Positions 32,004 through 40,996 are shown, counted from the stretch's first letter. The stretch: 64,000 nt of DNA from Kibdelosporangium banguiense (GCF_017876405.1 NZ_JAGINW010000001.1:8507203-8571202), one strand, 5' to 3'. The notes: generated by a model not told the origin, from the sequence alone. A program made the numbers and translations.

Positions 32004-33506
32004 TTGTCCACTCCCGAGCACAAGCCCCAGGTCTGGTTCCTCACCGGCAGCCAGGGCCTCTACGGGCAGGAGACCCTGGAGCAGGTCGCCGGCCAGTCGC
32101 TGCAGATCCAGCAGATGCTCACCCAGTCCGGCCGGATCAGCGCCGAGATCGTCGGCAAGCCCGTGCTGACCGACGCCGCGGCGATCCGCCGGGTGATGAC
32201 CGAGGCCTCCAGCGACCCGGCGTGTGTCGGTGTCATCGCGTGGATGCACACCTTCTCCCCGGCCAAGATGTGGATCTCCGGGCTGGACGCGCTGCGCAAA
32301 CCGGTACTGCACCTGCACACGCAGCTCAACGAGGCACTGCCGTGGCAGAGCATCGACATGGACTTCATGAACCTCAACCAGGCCGCGCACGGCGACCGGG
32401 AGTTCGGTTACATCCAGACCCGGCTCGGCGTGGCCCGCAAGACCGTCGCCGGGCACGCCAGCGACCCCGCGCTGGCCGACCGGATCGACGGCTGGGTACG
32501 GGCCGCGGTCGGCGTGGCTCACCTGCGTTCGTTGCGCCTGGCCCGGTTCGGCGACAACATGCGCGACGTGGCGGTGACCGAAGGCGACAAGGTCGAGGCC
32601 GAGCTGAAATTCGGTGTCTCGGTCAACACCTACGGCGTCAACGACCTGGTGGCCGTGGTGGACGCGGTGTCCGACCAGGCCGTGGACGAGCTGGTGGCCG
32701 AGTACGCCGAGGCCTACGACGTCGTCCCGCAGCTGACCGGTGAACGCCACGAGTCGCTGCGCTACGCCGCGCGGATCGAGGCGGGCCTGCGCACGTTCCT
32801 GACCGACGGCGGGTTCGGCGCGTTCACCACGAACTTCGAGGACCTCGGCGGATTACGGCAACTGCCCGGCCTGGCCGTGCAGCGGCTGATGGCCGACGGA
32901 TACGGCTTCGGCGGCGAAGGCGACTGGAAGACCTCCGCCCTGCTGGCGGCGGTCAAGGCGATGGGCCGCGGCACCGGCCGGGGCACCTCCTTCATGGAGG
33001 ACTACACCTACCACTTCGGGCCCGGCGAGCCCAAGATCCTCGGCGCGCACATGCTCGAGGTGTGCCCGACCATCGCCGGCCGCCGGCCCTCCTGCGAGAT
33101 CCACCCGCTGGGCATCGGCGGCCGCGAGGACCCCGTGCGGCTGGTCTTCGACGCCGCGACCGGGCCCGGCGTGGTCATCGGCCTGGCTGATCTGGGCGAG
33201 AGGTTCCGGTTCGTGGCCAACGAGATCGAGGTCGTCGAGCCCGACGAGCCGCTGGCCAGCCTGCCGGTGGCCCGCGCGGTGTGGAAGCCGAGCCCGTCAC
33301 TGTCCACATCGGCCGAATCGTGGCTGACCGCGGGCGGCCCGCACCACACCGTGCTCACCCAGGCCGTCGGCTCGGACACCCTGCAGGACTTCGCCCACAT
33401 GCTGCACACCGAACTGCTGTTGATCGACAGCCACACGACCCCGGCCGCGTTCGGCGACCGGATCCGATGGAACCAGGCCTACTACCGGCTCGCCCAGGGC
33501 TTTTAG
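32004..33506 (+). CDS. araA: L-arabinose isomerase
   Basis: 500 residues, isomerising L-arabinose to L-ribulose. The start is a TTG at 32004 (MSTPEHKPQVWFLTGSQGLYG) behind AGGAGCAGGAG; no ATG or GTG gives the right N-terminus. Metal and substrate ligands of AraA fall in 'GFGGEGDWKTSALLAAVKAM' (first Glu), 'SFMEDYTYHFGPG' (second Glu) and 'GAHMLEVCPTI' and 'CEIHPLGIGG' (His). A UUG start for the last enzyme of the operon may lower its yield. 16 bases after the stop, behind AAAGGAG, the second arabinose-type transporter begins. Confidence 0.96.
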   Translation: MSTPEHKPQVWFLTGSQGLYGQETLEQVAGQSLQIQQMLTQSGRISAEIVGKPVLTDAAAIRRVMTEASSDPACVGVIAWMHTFSPAKMWISGLDALRKPVLHLHTQLNEALPWQSIDMDFMNLNQAAHGDREFGYIQTRLGVARKTVAGHASDPALADRIDGWVRAAVGVAHLRSLRLARFGDNMRDVAVTEGDKVEAELKFGVSVNTYGVNDLVAVVDAVSDQAVDELVAEYAEAYDVVPQLTGERHESLRYAARIEAGLRTFLTDGGFGAFTTNFEDLGGLRQLPGLAVQRLMADGYGFGGEGDWKTSALLAAVKAMGRGTGRGTSFMEDYTYHFGPGEPKILGAHMLEVCPTIAGRRPSCEIHPLGIGGREDPVRLVFDAATGPGVVIGLADLGERFRFVANEIEVVEPDEPLASLPVARAVWKPSPSLSTSAESWLTAGGPHHTVLTQAVGSDTLQDFAHMLHTELLLIDSHTTPAAFGDRIRWNQAYYRLAQGF

Positions 33507-33521
33507 AAAGGAGATGGACAT

Positions 33522-34646
33522 ATGCGAATCGCAGTCATTGCGGGAGTTATCGCACTCACCACGACTTTGGCGGCGTGCGGGTCGAGCGTGAAGACCGGCG
33601 ACCAGACCGCCGCGCCGGGCGCCGGTGCGGCCGGTGGGCTGGTCGGCGTCACCATGCCGACCAAGTCGTCGGAGCGGTGGATCCACGACGGCGACAACAT
33701 CAAGGCCCAACTGGAGAAGCTCGGCTACCAGGTCGACCTGCAGTACGCCGAGAACGACATCCCCACCCAGGTCAACCAGATCGAGAACCAGATCACCAAG
33801 GGCGCCAAGCTGCTGGTGATCGCCTCCATCGACGGCACCGCGATCACCACGCAGCTCCAAGAGGCCGCCGACAAGAAGATCCCGGTCATCGCCTACGACC
33901 GGCTGATCCGCAACAGCCCGAACGTCGACTACTACGCCACCTTCGACAACTTCAAGGTCGGCGTCGAGCAGGCGACCTCGCTGGTGACCGGCCTGAAGCT
34001 CAAGAAGGCCGACGGCACCGACGACCCGAGCGTGACCGGCCCGTTCAACATCGAACTGTTCGCCGGCTCGCCCGACGACAACAACGCCACGTTCTTCTTC
34101 AACGGCGCGATGTCGGTGCTCAAGCCCTACATCGAGAAGGGCACGCTGAAGGTCGCCAGCGGCCAGACCGACTTCGCCACCGTGGCCATCCTGCGCTGGG
34201 ACCCCGCCACCGCACAGCGCCGGATGGAGGACATCATCACCAAGACCTACCGTGGTGGCGCTACCGTCCAGGGTGTGCTCTCGCCGTACGACGGTCTGTC
34301 CATCGGTATCCTCTCCGCGCTCAAGAGCAGCGGCTACGGCACCGCCTCCCAGCCCTACCCGGTCGTGACCGGCCAGGACGCCGAGGTCGCGTCGGTGAAG
34401 TCGATCATCGCCGGTGAGCAGTACTCGACCATCTTCAAGGACACCCGCGACCTGGCCAAGGTCACCGTGGAGATGGCCGACACCGTCATCAAGGGCAACA
34501 AGCCGAAGGTCAACAACGAGAAGGACTACGACAACGGCAAGAAGGTCGTGCCCAGCCAGCTGCTGGAGCCGGTGATCGTGGACAAGGCCAACTACCAGAA
34601 GATCCTCATCGACTCCGGGTACTACAACGCCGGGCAGCTCAAATGA
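33522..34646 (+). CDS. chvE: Multiple-monosaccharide ABC transporter binding lipoprotein, ChvE-like
   Basis: 374 residues. A lipoprotein leader ends TLAAC (Cys about residue 19). The mature part begins 'VGVTMPTKSSERWIHDGDNIKAQLEKLGY' and contains 'VIAYDRLIRNSPNVDYYATFDNFKVG' and 'VLSPYDGLSIGILSALKSSGYG', the hallmarks of ChvE, which binds several aldoses including L-arabinose, xylose and galactose. Strong ribosome-binding site AAAGGAG eight bases upstream. Its stop overlaps the ATPase start by four bases. Placed immediately behind araBDA, it gives the locus a second, broader pentose importer. Confidence 0.92.
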   Translation: MRIAVIAGVIALTTTLAACGSSVKTGDQTAAPGAGAAGGLVGVTMPTKSSERWIHDGDNIKAQLEKLGYQVDLQYAENDIPTQVNQIENQITKGAKLLVIASIDGTAITTQLQEAADKKIPVIAYDRLIRNSPNVDYYATFDNFKVGVEQATSLVTGLKLKKADGTDDPSVTGPFNIELFAGSPDDNNATFFFNGAMSVLKPYIEKGTLKVASGQTDFATVAILRWDPATAQRRMEDIITKTYRGGATVQGVLSPYDGLSIGILSALKSSGYGTASQPYPVVTGQDAEVASVKSIIAGEQYSTIFKDTRDLAKVTVEMADTVIKGNKPKVNNEKDYDNGKKVVPSQLLEPVIVDKANYQKILIDSGYYNAGQLK

Positions 34647-36160
34647 CAATCCTGCGGATGCGCGGCATCACCAAGACATTCCCCGGTGTGAAAGCGCTGC
34701 AGGACGTCAACCTCACCGTGCGTCGCGGCGAGATCCACGCGATCTGCGGGGAGAACGGCGCGGGCAAGTCCACGCTGATGAAAGTGCTGTCCGGGGTGTA
34801 CCCGCACGGCTCGTACGAGGGCGAGATCGAGTTCGAGGACGAGGCGTGCCGCTTCTTGTCCGTTCGTGACAGCGAACGGCGTGGCATCGTGATCATCCAC
34901 CAGGAACTCGCCCTCTGCGGGCAGCTGTCGATCGCGGAGAACATCTTCCTGGGCAACGAGATGGCCACCGGCGGACTGGTGGACTGGAACAGGACCAACC
35001 ACGCGGCCGGCGAACTGCTGCGCCGCGTGGGCCTGGCCGAGAACCCGGTCACGCCCGTGTCCGAACTCGGTGTCGGCAAGCAGCAGCTGGTCGAGATCGC
35101 CAAGGCACTGTCCAAAGAGGTCAGGCTGCTGATCCTCGACGAGCCGACCGCGGCACTCAACGACAGCGACTCCGAGCACCTGCTCGGGCTGCTGCGCGAA
35201 CTGCGTGAGCAGGGCGTCACCTCGGTGATCATCTCGCACAAGCTCAACGAGGTGATGGCCATCGCGGACTCGATCACCATCCTGCGCGACGGCCGCACGA
35301 TCGAGACCCTGCAGGCCGCCGAGGTCACCGAGGACCGGATCATCTCCGGAATGGTCGGCCGGGACCTGGAACACCGGTTCCCGCCGCACACGCCGCACAT
35401 CGGCGACGAGGTGCTGCGCATCGAGGCCTGGACCGTGCACAGCCCGGTCCAGGCCGGCCGGGTCATCGTCGACGACGCCGGGCTGAGCCTGCGCCGCGGC
35501 GAGATCGTCGGCCTGGCCGGGCTGATGGGAGCGGGCCGTACCGAACTGGCGATGAGCGTGTTCGGCCGCTCCTACGGCAAGGACATCACCGGGCGGATCA
35601 TCAAGGACGGCCGCCAGATCCACCTCCGCTCGGTGCGTGAGGCCATCAGCCACGGCATCGCCTACGTCACCGAGGACCGCAAGAAGTTCGGCCTCAACCT
35701 CATCGAGGACATCAAACGCAACATCTCCGCGGCCGCGCTGGGCAAGCTGTCGCAGCGCGGCTGGGTGGACGAGCACGAGGAACACCGCGTCGCCGAGGAC
35801 TTCCGCGCCCGGATGAACATCAAGGCCCCGGGCGTGCGCAGCATCACCGGCAAGCTCAGCGGCGGCAACCAGCAGAAAGTCGTGCTGTCCAAATGGATCC
35901 TGACCGACCCGGACGTGCTGATCCTCGACGAGCCGACCCGCGGCATCGACGTCGGCGCGAAGTACGAGATCTACACGATCATCAACCAGATCGCCGACGA
36001 GGGCAAAGCCGTACTGGTCATCTCGTCGGAACTGCCCGAGCTGCTGGGCCTGTGCGACCGGATCTACGCCCTGTCGCGCGGCCGGATCACCGGTGAACTG
36101 GACCGCGCCGAAGCGACCCAGGAACGCCTCATGCAGCTTATGACCAAGGAATCGACATGA
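34643..36160 (+). CDS. mmsA: Multiple-monosaccharide ABC transporter ATP-binding protein
   Basis: 505 residues with two fused ABC cassettes. Walker A GENGAGKST lies at about residues 36-44 and Walker B in 'LLILDEPTAALNDSDSEHL'. The second cassette has 'LAGLMGAGRTELAMSVFG' as P-loop equivalent, LSGGNQQK, and 'VLILDEPTRGIDVGAKYEI'. 'TKTFPGVKALQDVNLTV' and 'LSGVYPHGSYEGEI' are typical of the GguA/MmsA group that partners ChvE. Starts and ends overlap both neighbours (ATGA), so chvE-mmsA-mmsB is one coupled set. Confidence 0.94.
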   Translation: MTILRMRGITKTFPGVKALQDVNLTVRRGEIHAICGENGAGKSTLMKVLSGVYPHGSYEGEIEFEDEACRFLSVRDSERRGIVIIHQELALCGQLSIAENIFLGNEMATGGLVDWNRTNHAAGELLRRVGLAENPVTPVSELGVGKQQLVEIAKALSKEVRLLILDEPTAALNDSDSEHLLGLLRELREQGVTSVIISHKLNEVMAIADSITILRDGRTIETLQAAEVTEDRIISGMVGRDLEHRFPPHTPHIGDEVLRIEAWTVHSPVQAGRVIVDDAGLSLRRGEIVGLAGLMGAGRTELAMSVFGRSYGKDITGRIIKDGRQIHLRSVREAISHGIAYVTEDRKKFGLNLIEDIKRNISAAALGKLSQRGWVDEHEEHRVAEDFRARMNIKAPGVRSITGKLSGGNQQKVVLSKWILTDPDVLILDEPTRGIDVGAKYEIYTIINQIADEGKAVLVISSELPELLGLCDRIYALSRGRITGELDRAEATQERLMQLMTKEST

Positions 36161-37377
36161 CTGTCACCAAAGCACCGCAGCAGGCGACCGAGACGCCGCG
36201 GGCGCTGCGGAAGTTCTCCATCAACCCGCGCGAAAGCGGGATCTACGTCGCGTTCGTGCTGATCGTGGTGCTGTTCACGATCCTGACCGACGGCGTGCTG
36301 CTCGAACCGCAGAACATCTCCAACATCATCGTGCAGAACTCCTACATCCTGATCCTCGCGGTCGGGATGATGCTGATCATCATCGCCGGGCACATCGACC
36401 TGTCGGTGGGCTCGGTGGTGGCGGTCTGCGGTGCGTTGTGCGCGGTGCTGACGGTCGAGATGGGCATGCCGTGGTTCCCGGCGCTGCTGATCACGCTGGT
36501 CGCCGGTGCCGTCATCGGCGCGTCGCAGGGATACTGGGTGGCCTACTTCGGCATCCCGGCGTTCATCGTCACCCTCGCGGGCATGCTGGTGTTCCGGGCA
36601 CTGACCCTGAGCGTGCTGGGAAACCAGGGCATCGGCCCGTTCCCCGACCAGATCCGCACCCTGTCCAACGGGTTCACCGACGGCTACCTCGGCAACATCG
36701 GCCTCGGCCCGCTGGGCGGCGCGGACCTGGCCAGCCTGCTGGCCGGCGTGGCCGGTGTCGCGGCGATCTTCTTCACCCAGTGGCGCCAGCGCAAGGCCCG
36801 CCTGGGATACCTGCAGCAGGTCGACCCGTTCCCGGTGTTCCTGATCAAGACCGCCGCCGCGGCGCTGGTGGTGCTCGCGGTGATCGTGCAGCTGGCCCGG
36901 TTCAAGAACCTCCCATGGGTGCTGGTGCTGCTCACAGTCCTGGTGCTGGGCTACTCGCTGCTGGCCAACCGGTCGGTGTTCGGCCGGCACATCTACGCCA
37001 TCGGCGGCAACAAGCAGGCTGCGGAGCTGTCCGGCGTGAAGGTCAAGTCGATCACGTTCTGGATCTTCGTCAACATGGGCGTGCTGGCCGCGCTGGCCGG
37101 GGTCATCTTCGCCGGCCGGCTCAACCAGGCCGGCCCGACCGCGGGCAACGCGTTCGAACTGGACGCCATCGCCGCGGCCTTCATCGGCGGCGCGGCCGTG
37201 CAGGGCGGTGTCGGCAAGGTCGTCGGCGCGATCACCGGCGGCCTGATCATGGCCGTGATCAACAACGGCATGTCGCTGCTCGGCCAGCCCAGCGAACGGG
37301 TCATGCTCGTCAAAGGCCTGGTCCTGCTCGCGGCGGTCGCCTACGACATCTGGACCAAACGCCGGGCGGCCTCCTGA
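36157..37377 (+). CDS. mmsB: Multiple-monosaccharide ABC transporter permease
   Basis: 406-residue CUT2 permease with ten or more hydrophobic segments, the longer type that works as the only permease of its transporter. 'IIAGHIDLSVGSVVAVCGALCAVL' (about residues 70-93) is the family signature; 'GYWVAYFGIPAFIVTLAGMLVFRALTLSVLG' and 'YAIGGNKQAAELSGVKVKSITFWIF' follow. It overlaps the ATPase start-to-stop and ends the long arabinose transcript; three hairpin-type repeats separate it from a convergent LacI gene. Confidence 0.94.
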   Translation: MTVTKAPQQATETPRALRKFSINPRESGIYVAFVLIVVLFTILTDGVLLEPQNISNIIVQNSYILILAVGMMLIIIAGHIDLSVGSVVAVCGALCAVLTVEMGMPWFPALLITLVAGAVIGASQGYWVAYFGIPAFIVTLAGMLVFRALTLSVLGNQGIGPFPDQIRTLSNGFTDGYLGNIGLGPLGGADLASLLAGVAGVAAIFFTQWRQRKARLGYLQQVDPFPVFLIKTAAAALVVLAVIVQLARFKNLPWVLVLLTVLVLGYSLLANRSVFGRHIYAIGGNKQAAELSGVKVKSITFWIFVNMGVLAALAGVIFAGRLNQAGPTAGNAFELDAIAAAFIGGAAVQGGVGKVVGAITGGLIMAVINNGMSLLGQPSERVMLVKGLVLLAAVAYDIWTKRRAAS

Positions 37378-37385
37378 CCCGGCTT

Positions 37386-37450
37386 GTGAGCGTTCCCCCA
37401 ATGTCCCGTTGGTTGCATGCGACGCAACCAACGGGACATTGGGGGCTCAC
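37386..37450. repeat. Intergenic hairpin repeat, copy 2
   Basis: 22-bp perfect stem (37395-37416 with 37424-37445), 7-base loop, plus an outer GTGAG/CTCAC pair across a 4-base bulge. The ends CCCCCAATG/CATTGGGGG resemble those of copies 1, 3 and 5. Confidence 0.9.
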
Positions 37451-37457
37451 GCGTTTA

Positions 37458-37516
37458 TGTGTCCCCAATGCCACATTGGTGGCATGCGATGTCCCCAATG
37501 TGGCATTGGGGACACA
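37458..37516. repeat. Intergenic hairpin repeat, copy 3
   Basis: 22-bp perfect stem (37458-37479 with 37495-37516) and a 15-base loop. The arms carry a nested motif CCAATGTGGCATTGG that is itself nearly self-complementary. Confidence 0.9.
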
Positions 37517-37547
37517 GCCGCGAGCCACCTTGCGGGGGGAGGCCGGC

Positions 37548-37602
37548 ATGCCCCGAAAGCCACTTTGGGAGCGCTGGATGCCCCGCAAGCCACTTTGGGG
37601 GC
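37548..37602. repeat. Intergenic repeat, copy 4 (tandem direct form)
   Basis: Two direct copies of ATGCCCCGNAAGCCACTTTGGG, 30 bases apart; each can fold into a small CCC.AAAG/CTTT.GGG hairpin. The CCACTTTGGGG block is shared with copies 1 and 5. Confidence 0.75.
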
Positions 37603-37609
37603 ACAACCC

Positions 37610-38590
37610 TCAAGCGCGGGGTGGGGCGGTGGTGGCACGCACGATGAGGTACGTGTCCAAAGACCGGTTGGTGCCCACGCGGTGGTCGTCGTCCAGCTGC
37701 GCGAGCAGGACATTGACCGCCGCACGCCCGGCCGCCTCGGCGGGCATCGCGACCGTGGTCAACGGCGGCGCGGAGATCGCGGCGAACACCAGGTCGTCGA
37801 ACCCGACCAGGCTCACCTCGTCAGGCACCGGCACACCCCGGGCGTTCAACCGCGCCAGCACACCGAACGCCACCAGGTCGTTGTACGCGATGATCGCGGT
37901 CACGCCTGCCGCGAGCGCCAGGTCCGCGCCCTGCAGGCCGCCCTCGAACCGCGGCGGGAACGGCCCGAACTCCACCACCTCGATGCCGTGTTCCTCCGCG
38001 GCCGGGCGCAGGCCGCTGCGGCGCGCGGCATTCGACCAGGAATCCCTCGGGCCGCCGATGAACGCGCATCGCTTGTGCCCCAGGGCCGCCAGGTGCTGGA
38101 TGGCCTGGCGCATCCCGCCGGGGCTGTCCATCACCACCGACGGGATGCCCTCGATCTCACGGTTGAGCAGCACCACGAAAGTCTGCCCGGCCAGATCGTG
38201 CAGCTGCTCGTCGCTCATGCTCGGACTGCACAGCACCAGCCCGTCGACCTGCCGGGCCATGTTGCGGGCCAGGTTCTCCTCGGTGACCGGATCCTCGTCA
38301 CTGTTGGCGAACAGCACCGCCACGTCGTCCTGCCGGGCGCGGGCCTGCACGCCGTTGAGCACGCCGGTGAAGAACGGATTGTCCAGATCGGACACGATGA
38401 TCCCGATGTGCCCGGTCCGGCTGACCGGTTTGCGGGGCCCACCGGCCGGCTGGTAGCCCAGCTCGCCCGCCGCGGCCAGGATCCGGCTGCGTGTCTCGGG
38501 CTTGACCAGGTCGGGAGTGGTGAAGGCGCGGGAGACAGTGGAGATGGAGACCTTCGCCCGGTGGGCGACGTCATGGATGGTGACGGTCAC
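37610..38590 (-). CDS. LacI-family transcriptional regulator
   Basis: 326 residues from GTG 38590 (GGGAGG six bases upstream). HTH: VTIHDVAHRAKVSISTVSRAFTTPDLVKPETRSRI (residues 3-37), with the ISTVSRAF helix and TPDLV turn of the subgroup that often controls uronate or oligosaccharide genes. The effector domain begins 'RTGHIGIIVSDLDNPFFTGVLNGV'. It is divergent from a Gfo/Idh/MocA dehydrogenase gene across 196 bases holding a promoter and a TTTGCAG-type site. It is one of two LacI genes flanking that dehydrogenase; which of them reads that site is not known. Confidence 0.92.
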   Translation of the reverse strand: MTVTIHDVAHRAKVSISTVSRAFTTPDLVKPETRSRILAAAGELGYQPAGGPRKPVSRTGHIGIIVSDLDNPFFTGVLNGVQARARQDDVAVLFANSDEDPVTEENLARNMARQVDGLVLCSPSMSDEQLHDLAGQTFVVLLNREIEGIPSVVMDSPGGMRQAIQHLAALGHKRCAFIGGPRDSWSNAARRSGLRPAAEEHGIEVVEFGPFPPRFEGGLQGADLALAAGVTAIIAYNDLVAFGVLARLNARGVPVPDEVSLVGFDDLVFAAISAPPLTTVAMPAEAAGRAAVNVLLAQLDDDHRVGTNRSLDTYLIVRATTAPPRA

Positions 38591-38713
38591 GAGCCTCCCT
38601 TGAGCAGACTTGCACAACATGATGTAAATCGTCTGCTTTCCTGTCAATTCTCACAGGCCCTCCCGGCCTGTCGCGTGCTGCCCGCAAACAGATGCCTACC
38701 AGCGCATTCGTTC

Positions 38714-38743
38714 TTGACAGCGATCGCGGGCCGCCCCTAGCGT
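38714..38743 (+). promoter_or_regulatory. Promoter TTGACA-N18-TAGCGT before the first dehydrogenase
   Basis: Consensus -35 at 38714-38719 and -10 at 38738-38743. A TTTGCAGAAAG site starts 4 bases after the -10, where transcription should begin. Confidence 0.7.
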
Positions 38744-38746
38744 GAG

Positions 38747-38757
38747 TTTGCAGAAAG
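38747..38757. promoter_or_regulatory. TTTGCAGAAAG operator-like site
   Basis: Odd-length palindrome-like motif (TTTGC-A-GAAAG), with a second partial copy (TTTGCAGG) at 38767-38774. Related sites are at 40997 and 41129. Confidence 0.55.
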
Positions 38758-38786
38758 TGACGGCTGTTTGCAGGATCGGAGACCCA

Positions 38787-39959
38787 ATGCCGGGTACCGC
38801 ACGCCTTGCCGTTGTCGGCACGTCCGGATACGCGTTCACCTATCTGCAGCGGGCGCGTGACCTGCACGACGAAGGCGTAGCGCGGTTCGTCGGCGCGTGC
38901 GACATCCGTGAACCCGCCCCGCAAGCCCTCGCCCTCATGCCCGCCGGCGCCGCCGTACACCGCGACATCGACACGTTGATGCGGGCCGCCGAGCCGGACA
39001 TCGTCGTAGTCGCCACGCCGCCGCACGCGCACCGCCCGGTCGCCGCGGCCGCGCTGCGTGCCGGCGCGGACCTGCTGATCGAGACACCGCCCGTGCTCGA
39101 CATCGACGGCTACGACGAGTTGCGCGCACTGACCACCCAGTTCGGCCGGATCTGCCAGACCGGGTTCCAGAGCTTCGGATCCGCCGCGCTGCCACCCCTG
39201 TCCGCGGCGATCGCCCGCGGTGAACTCGGTGAGGTCGTGGGCATCGGCGCGGCAGGCGCCTGGGTACGCACCGACGCGTACTACGCGCGCAACCCCTGGG
39301 CGGGCCGCCGATGGCTCGACGGTCAGGCCGTTGTGGACGGCGCGCTGACCAACCCGTTCTCCCACGCGGTGGCCACGGCATTGCTCGTCGGGGGAGTCGC
39401 GCACCGGGACCCCAGCGACATCGCGCTGGAACTGTTCGGCACCCGCGACCTGGAAGCCGACGACACCGCGTGCCTGCGGGTGCGCTTCGACGCCGGACCG
39501 GAGATCGTGGTGGCCGCTTCCCTGTGCGCGGAACAGGATCACGAGCCCTACGTGGTCGTGCACGGCACCGAGGGCCGGGCGAAGTTCTGGTACAAGACCC
39601 ACCGGCTGGAGATCAACGACGAGCGGATCCCCGTCGCACCACCGGCCGACCTGCTGCGCAACCTGATCGAGCACCGCGCCCGGCCCGAGGCCACCGCGCT
39701 GCTGGCGCCCCTGACCTCCACCCGCGCGTTCGCGTCGGTCGTGCAGGCCGTACGTGACGCACCCGAACCGGCCCCGATCCCCGAAGGCTGGATCCGCACC
39801 GTCGGCGACGGCCCCGCCAGACACCCCGTGGTCCGCGGCATCGGCGAGGAAGTCGCCGTGGCCGCCGAACGGCTCGCCCTGTTCTCCGAGATCGGCGTGC
39901 CGTGGGCCGGGCCCAACCGCTGGTGGCGTGGTGTCCATCGGGTCCGGGTCACTCCCTGA
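38787..39959 (+). CDS. Gfo/Idh/MocA-family protein lacking the EKP lysine
   Basis: 390 residues from ATG 38787. The NAD-binding start is 'LAVVGTSGYAFTYLQRARDLHD' (a GTSGY loop, not GxGxxG). 'VVVATPPHAHRPVAAAALRAG' follows, and at the catalytic EKP position the protein has E99-T100-P101-P102, so the usual Lys is Thr. The C-terminal domain has 'GAWVRTDAYYARNPWAGRRWLDGQ' and 'TNPFSHAVATALL' and is clearly paralogous to the protein at 44793, which keeps EKPP. Loss of the Lys suggests altered chemistry or a non-catalytic role. It converges on a LacI gene with an 11-base overlap. Confidence 0.88.
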   Translation: MPGTARLAVVGTSGYAFTYLQRARDLHDEGVARFVGACDIREPAPQALALMPAGAAVHRDIDTLMRAAEPDIVVVATPPHAHRPVAAAALRAGADLLIETPPVLDIDGYDELRALTTQFGRICQTGFQSFGSAALPPLSAAIARGELGEVVGIGAAGAWVRTDAYYARNPWAGRRWLDGQAVVDGALTNPFSHAVATALLVGGVAHRDPSDIALELFGTRDLEADDTACLRVRFDAGPEIVVAASLCAEQDHEPYVVVHGTEGRAKFWYKTHRLEINDERIPVAPPADLLRNLIEHRARPEATALLAPLTSTRAFASVVQAVRDAPEPAPIPEGWIRTVGDGPARHPVVRGIGEEVAVAAERLALFSEIGVPWAGPNRWWRGVHRVRVTP

Positions 39960-40980
39960 CCGGCCCCGTCGTGCCCCGCACGACAAGATCCGCGTTGAGC
40001 CGGATGACCCCAGCGGGCGGCTGCGCCAGGCCACACGCGATCCCGCCCGCCGTGGCACCGGCCTCCCGCAACGGCAGCCGGACCGTGGTCAGCGGCGGAT
40101 GAGTGTCCTGACAGAACTCGATGTCGTCGAACCCGGCCACCGACACCTGCTGCGGCACCGGCCGGCCGTCGGTGCGCACTGCGGCCAGCGCACCCGCGGC
40201 CATCAGGTCGTTGGCCGCGACGATCGCGGTGACACCCTTGTGCCGCAACAGTTTCAACCCCGCGACCCGGCCCGACTCGCGGGTGAACGTGCCCTCGGCG
40301 ACCAGCGCGGGATCGTGGTCGCGCGCGGTGATCCGGAACCCGTGCAACCTCTCGCGGGACGTCGACTGCGCCATCGGGCCGGTGATGTAGCCGATCCGCC
40401 GGTGCCCCAGCCCGGTCAGGTACTCCACCAGCCGCATCGTGCCGCCGGTGTTGTCGAACGTGATCGCCGAGGCCTGCGGCAGATCCGGGATCGGTGGCCG
40501 GCCGCACAGCACCACCCGGCAACCACGCCGCAGGAAACCCGTCAACTGCCGCGTGAGCTCCAGCTGATGGTGGTGATCGCGGATCGCGCCGCCGACCAGG
40601 ATCACCCCACCAGCGCGCAGCCTGCGCAGATGCTCCAGCTGACCGATCTCCCGCGACGGGTCGCCGCCGGTGCTGCACACCAGCGCCAACTGACCGGCCA
40701 GGAACGTCTGGTCCTGCACACCGGCCACGATGTGGGCGAAGAACGGGTCGGACATGTCGCCCACGATCACCCCCACCACTTCCGACGCGGCCGCCGCCAG
40801 TGCCCTGGCGTGCCCGTTGACCACGTACTCCAGCTCATGGATCGCCTGCTCGACCAGCGCCCGGGTCCCCGGCGCGACCGCGGTACCGCCGTTGAGCACC
40901 CGAGACACCGTGGCCGGCGAGACCCCGGCCCGGCTGGCGACGTCAGCCAGGGTGGCCGGCCGGCTGAGGTCCCCACGCAT
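39949..40980 (-). CDS. LacI-family transcriptional regulator
   Basis: 343 residues from ATG 40980, eight bases after GGGAG; an in-frame ATG at 41016 has weaker support. HTH: ATLADVASRAGVSPATVSRVLNGGTAV (about residues 8-34); sensing domain ends 'VSVAGFDDIEFCQDTHPPLTTVRLPLREAG'. It is divergent from an ABC importer operon (41176 onward), and the intergenic region contains TTTGCAGAAAA (40997) near its own start and TTTTCTGAAAA (41129) just after the operon's -10 box. It is therefore the likely repressor of that operon, and perhaps of the dehydrogenase at 38787, which carries the same motif. Confidence 0.92.
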   Translation of the reverse strand: MRGDLSRPATLADVASRAGVSPATVSRVLNGGTAVAPGTRALVEQAIHELEYVVNGHARALAAAASEVVGVIVGDMSDPFFAHIVAGVQDQTFLAGQLALVCSTGGDPSREIGQLEHLRRLRAGGVILVGGAIRDHHHQLELTRQLTGFLRRGCRVVLCGRPPIPDLPQASAITFDNTGGTMRLVEYLTGLGHRRIGYITGPMAQSTSRERLHGFRITARDHDPALVAEGTFTRESGRVAGLKLLRHKGVTAIVAANDLMAAGALAAVRTDGRPVPQQVSVAGFDDIEFCQDTHPPLTTVRLPLREAGATAGGIACGLAQPPAGVIRLNADLVVRGTTGPVRE

Positions 40981-40996
40981 GCCGTCACTCCCATCA

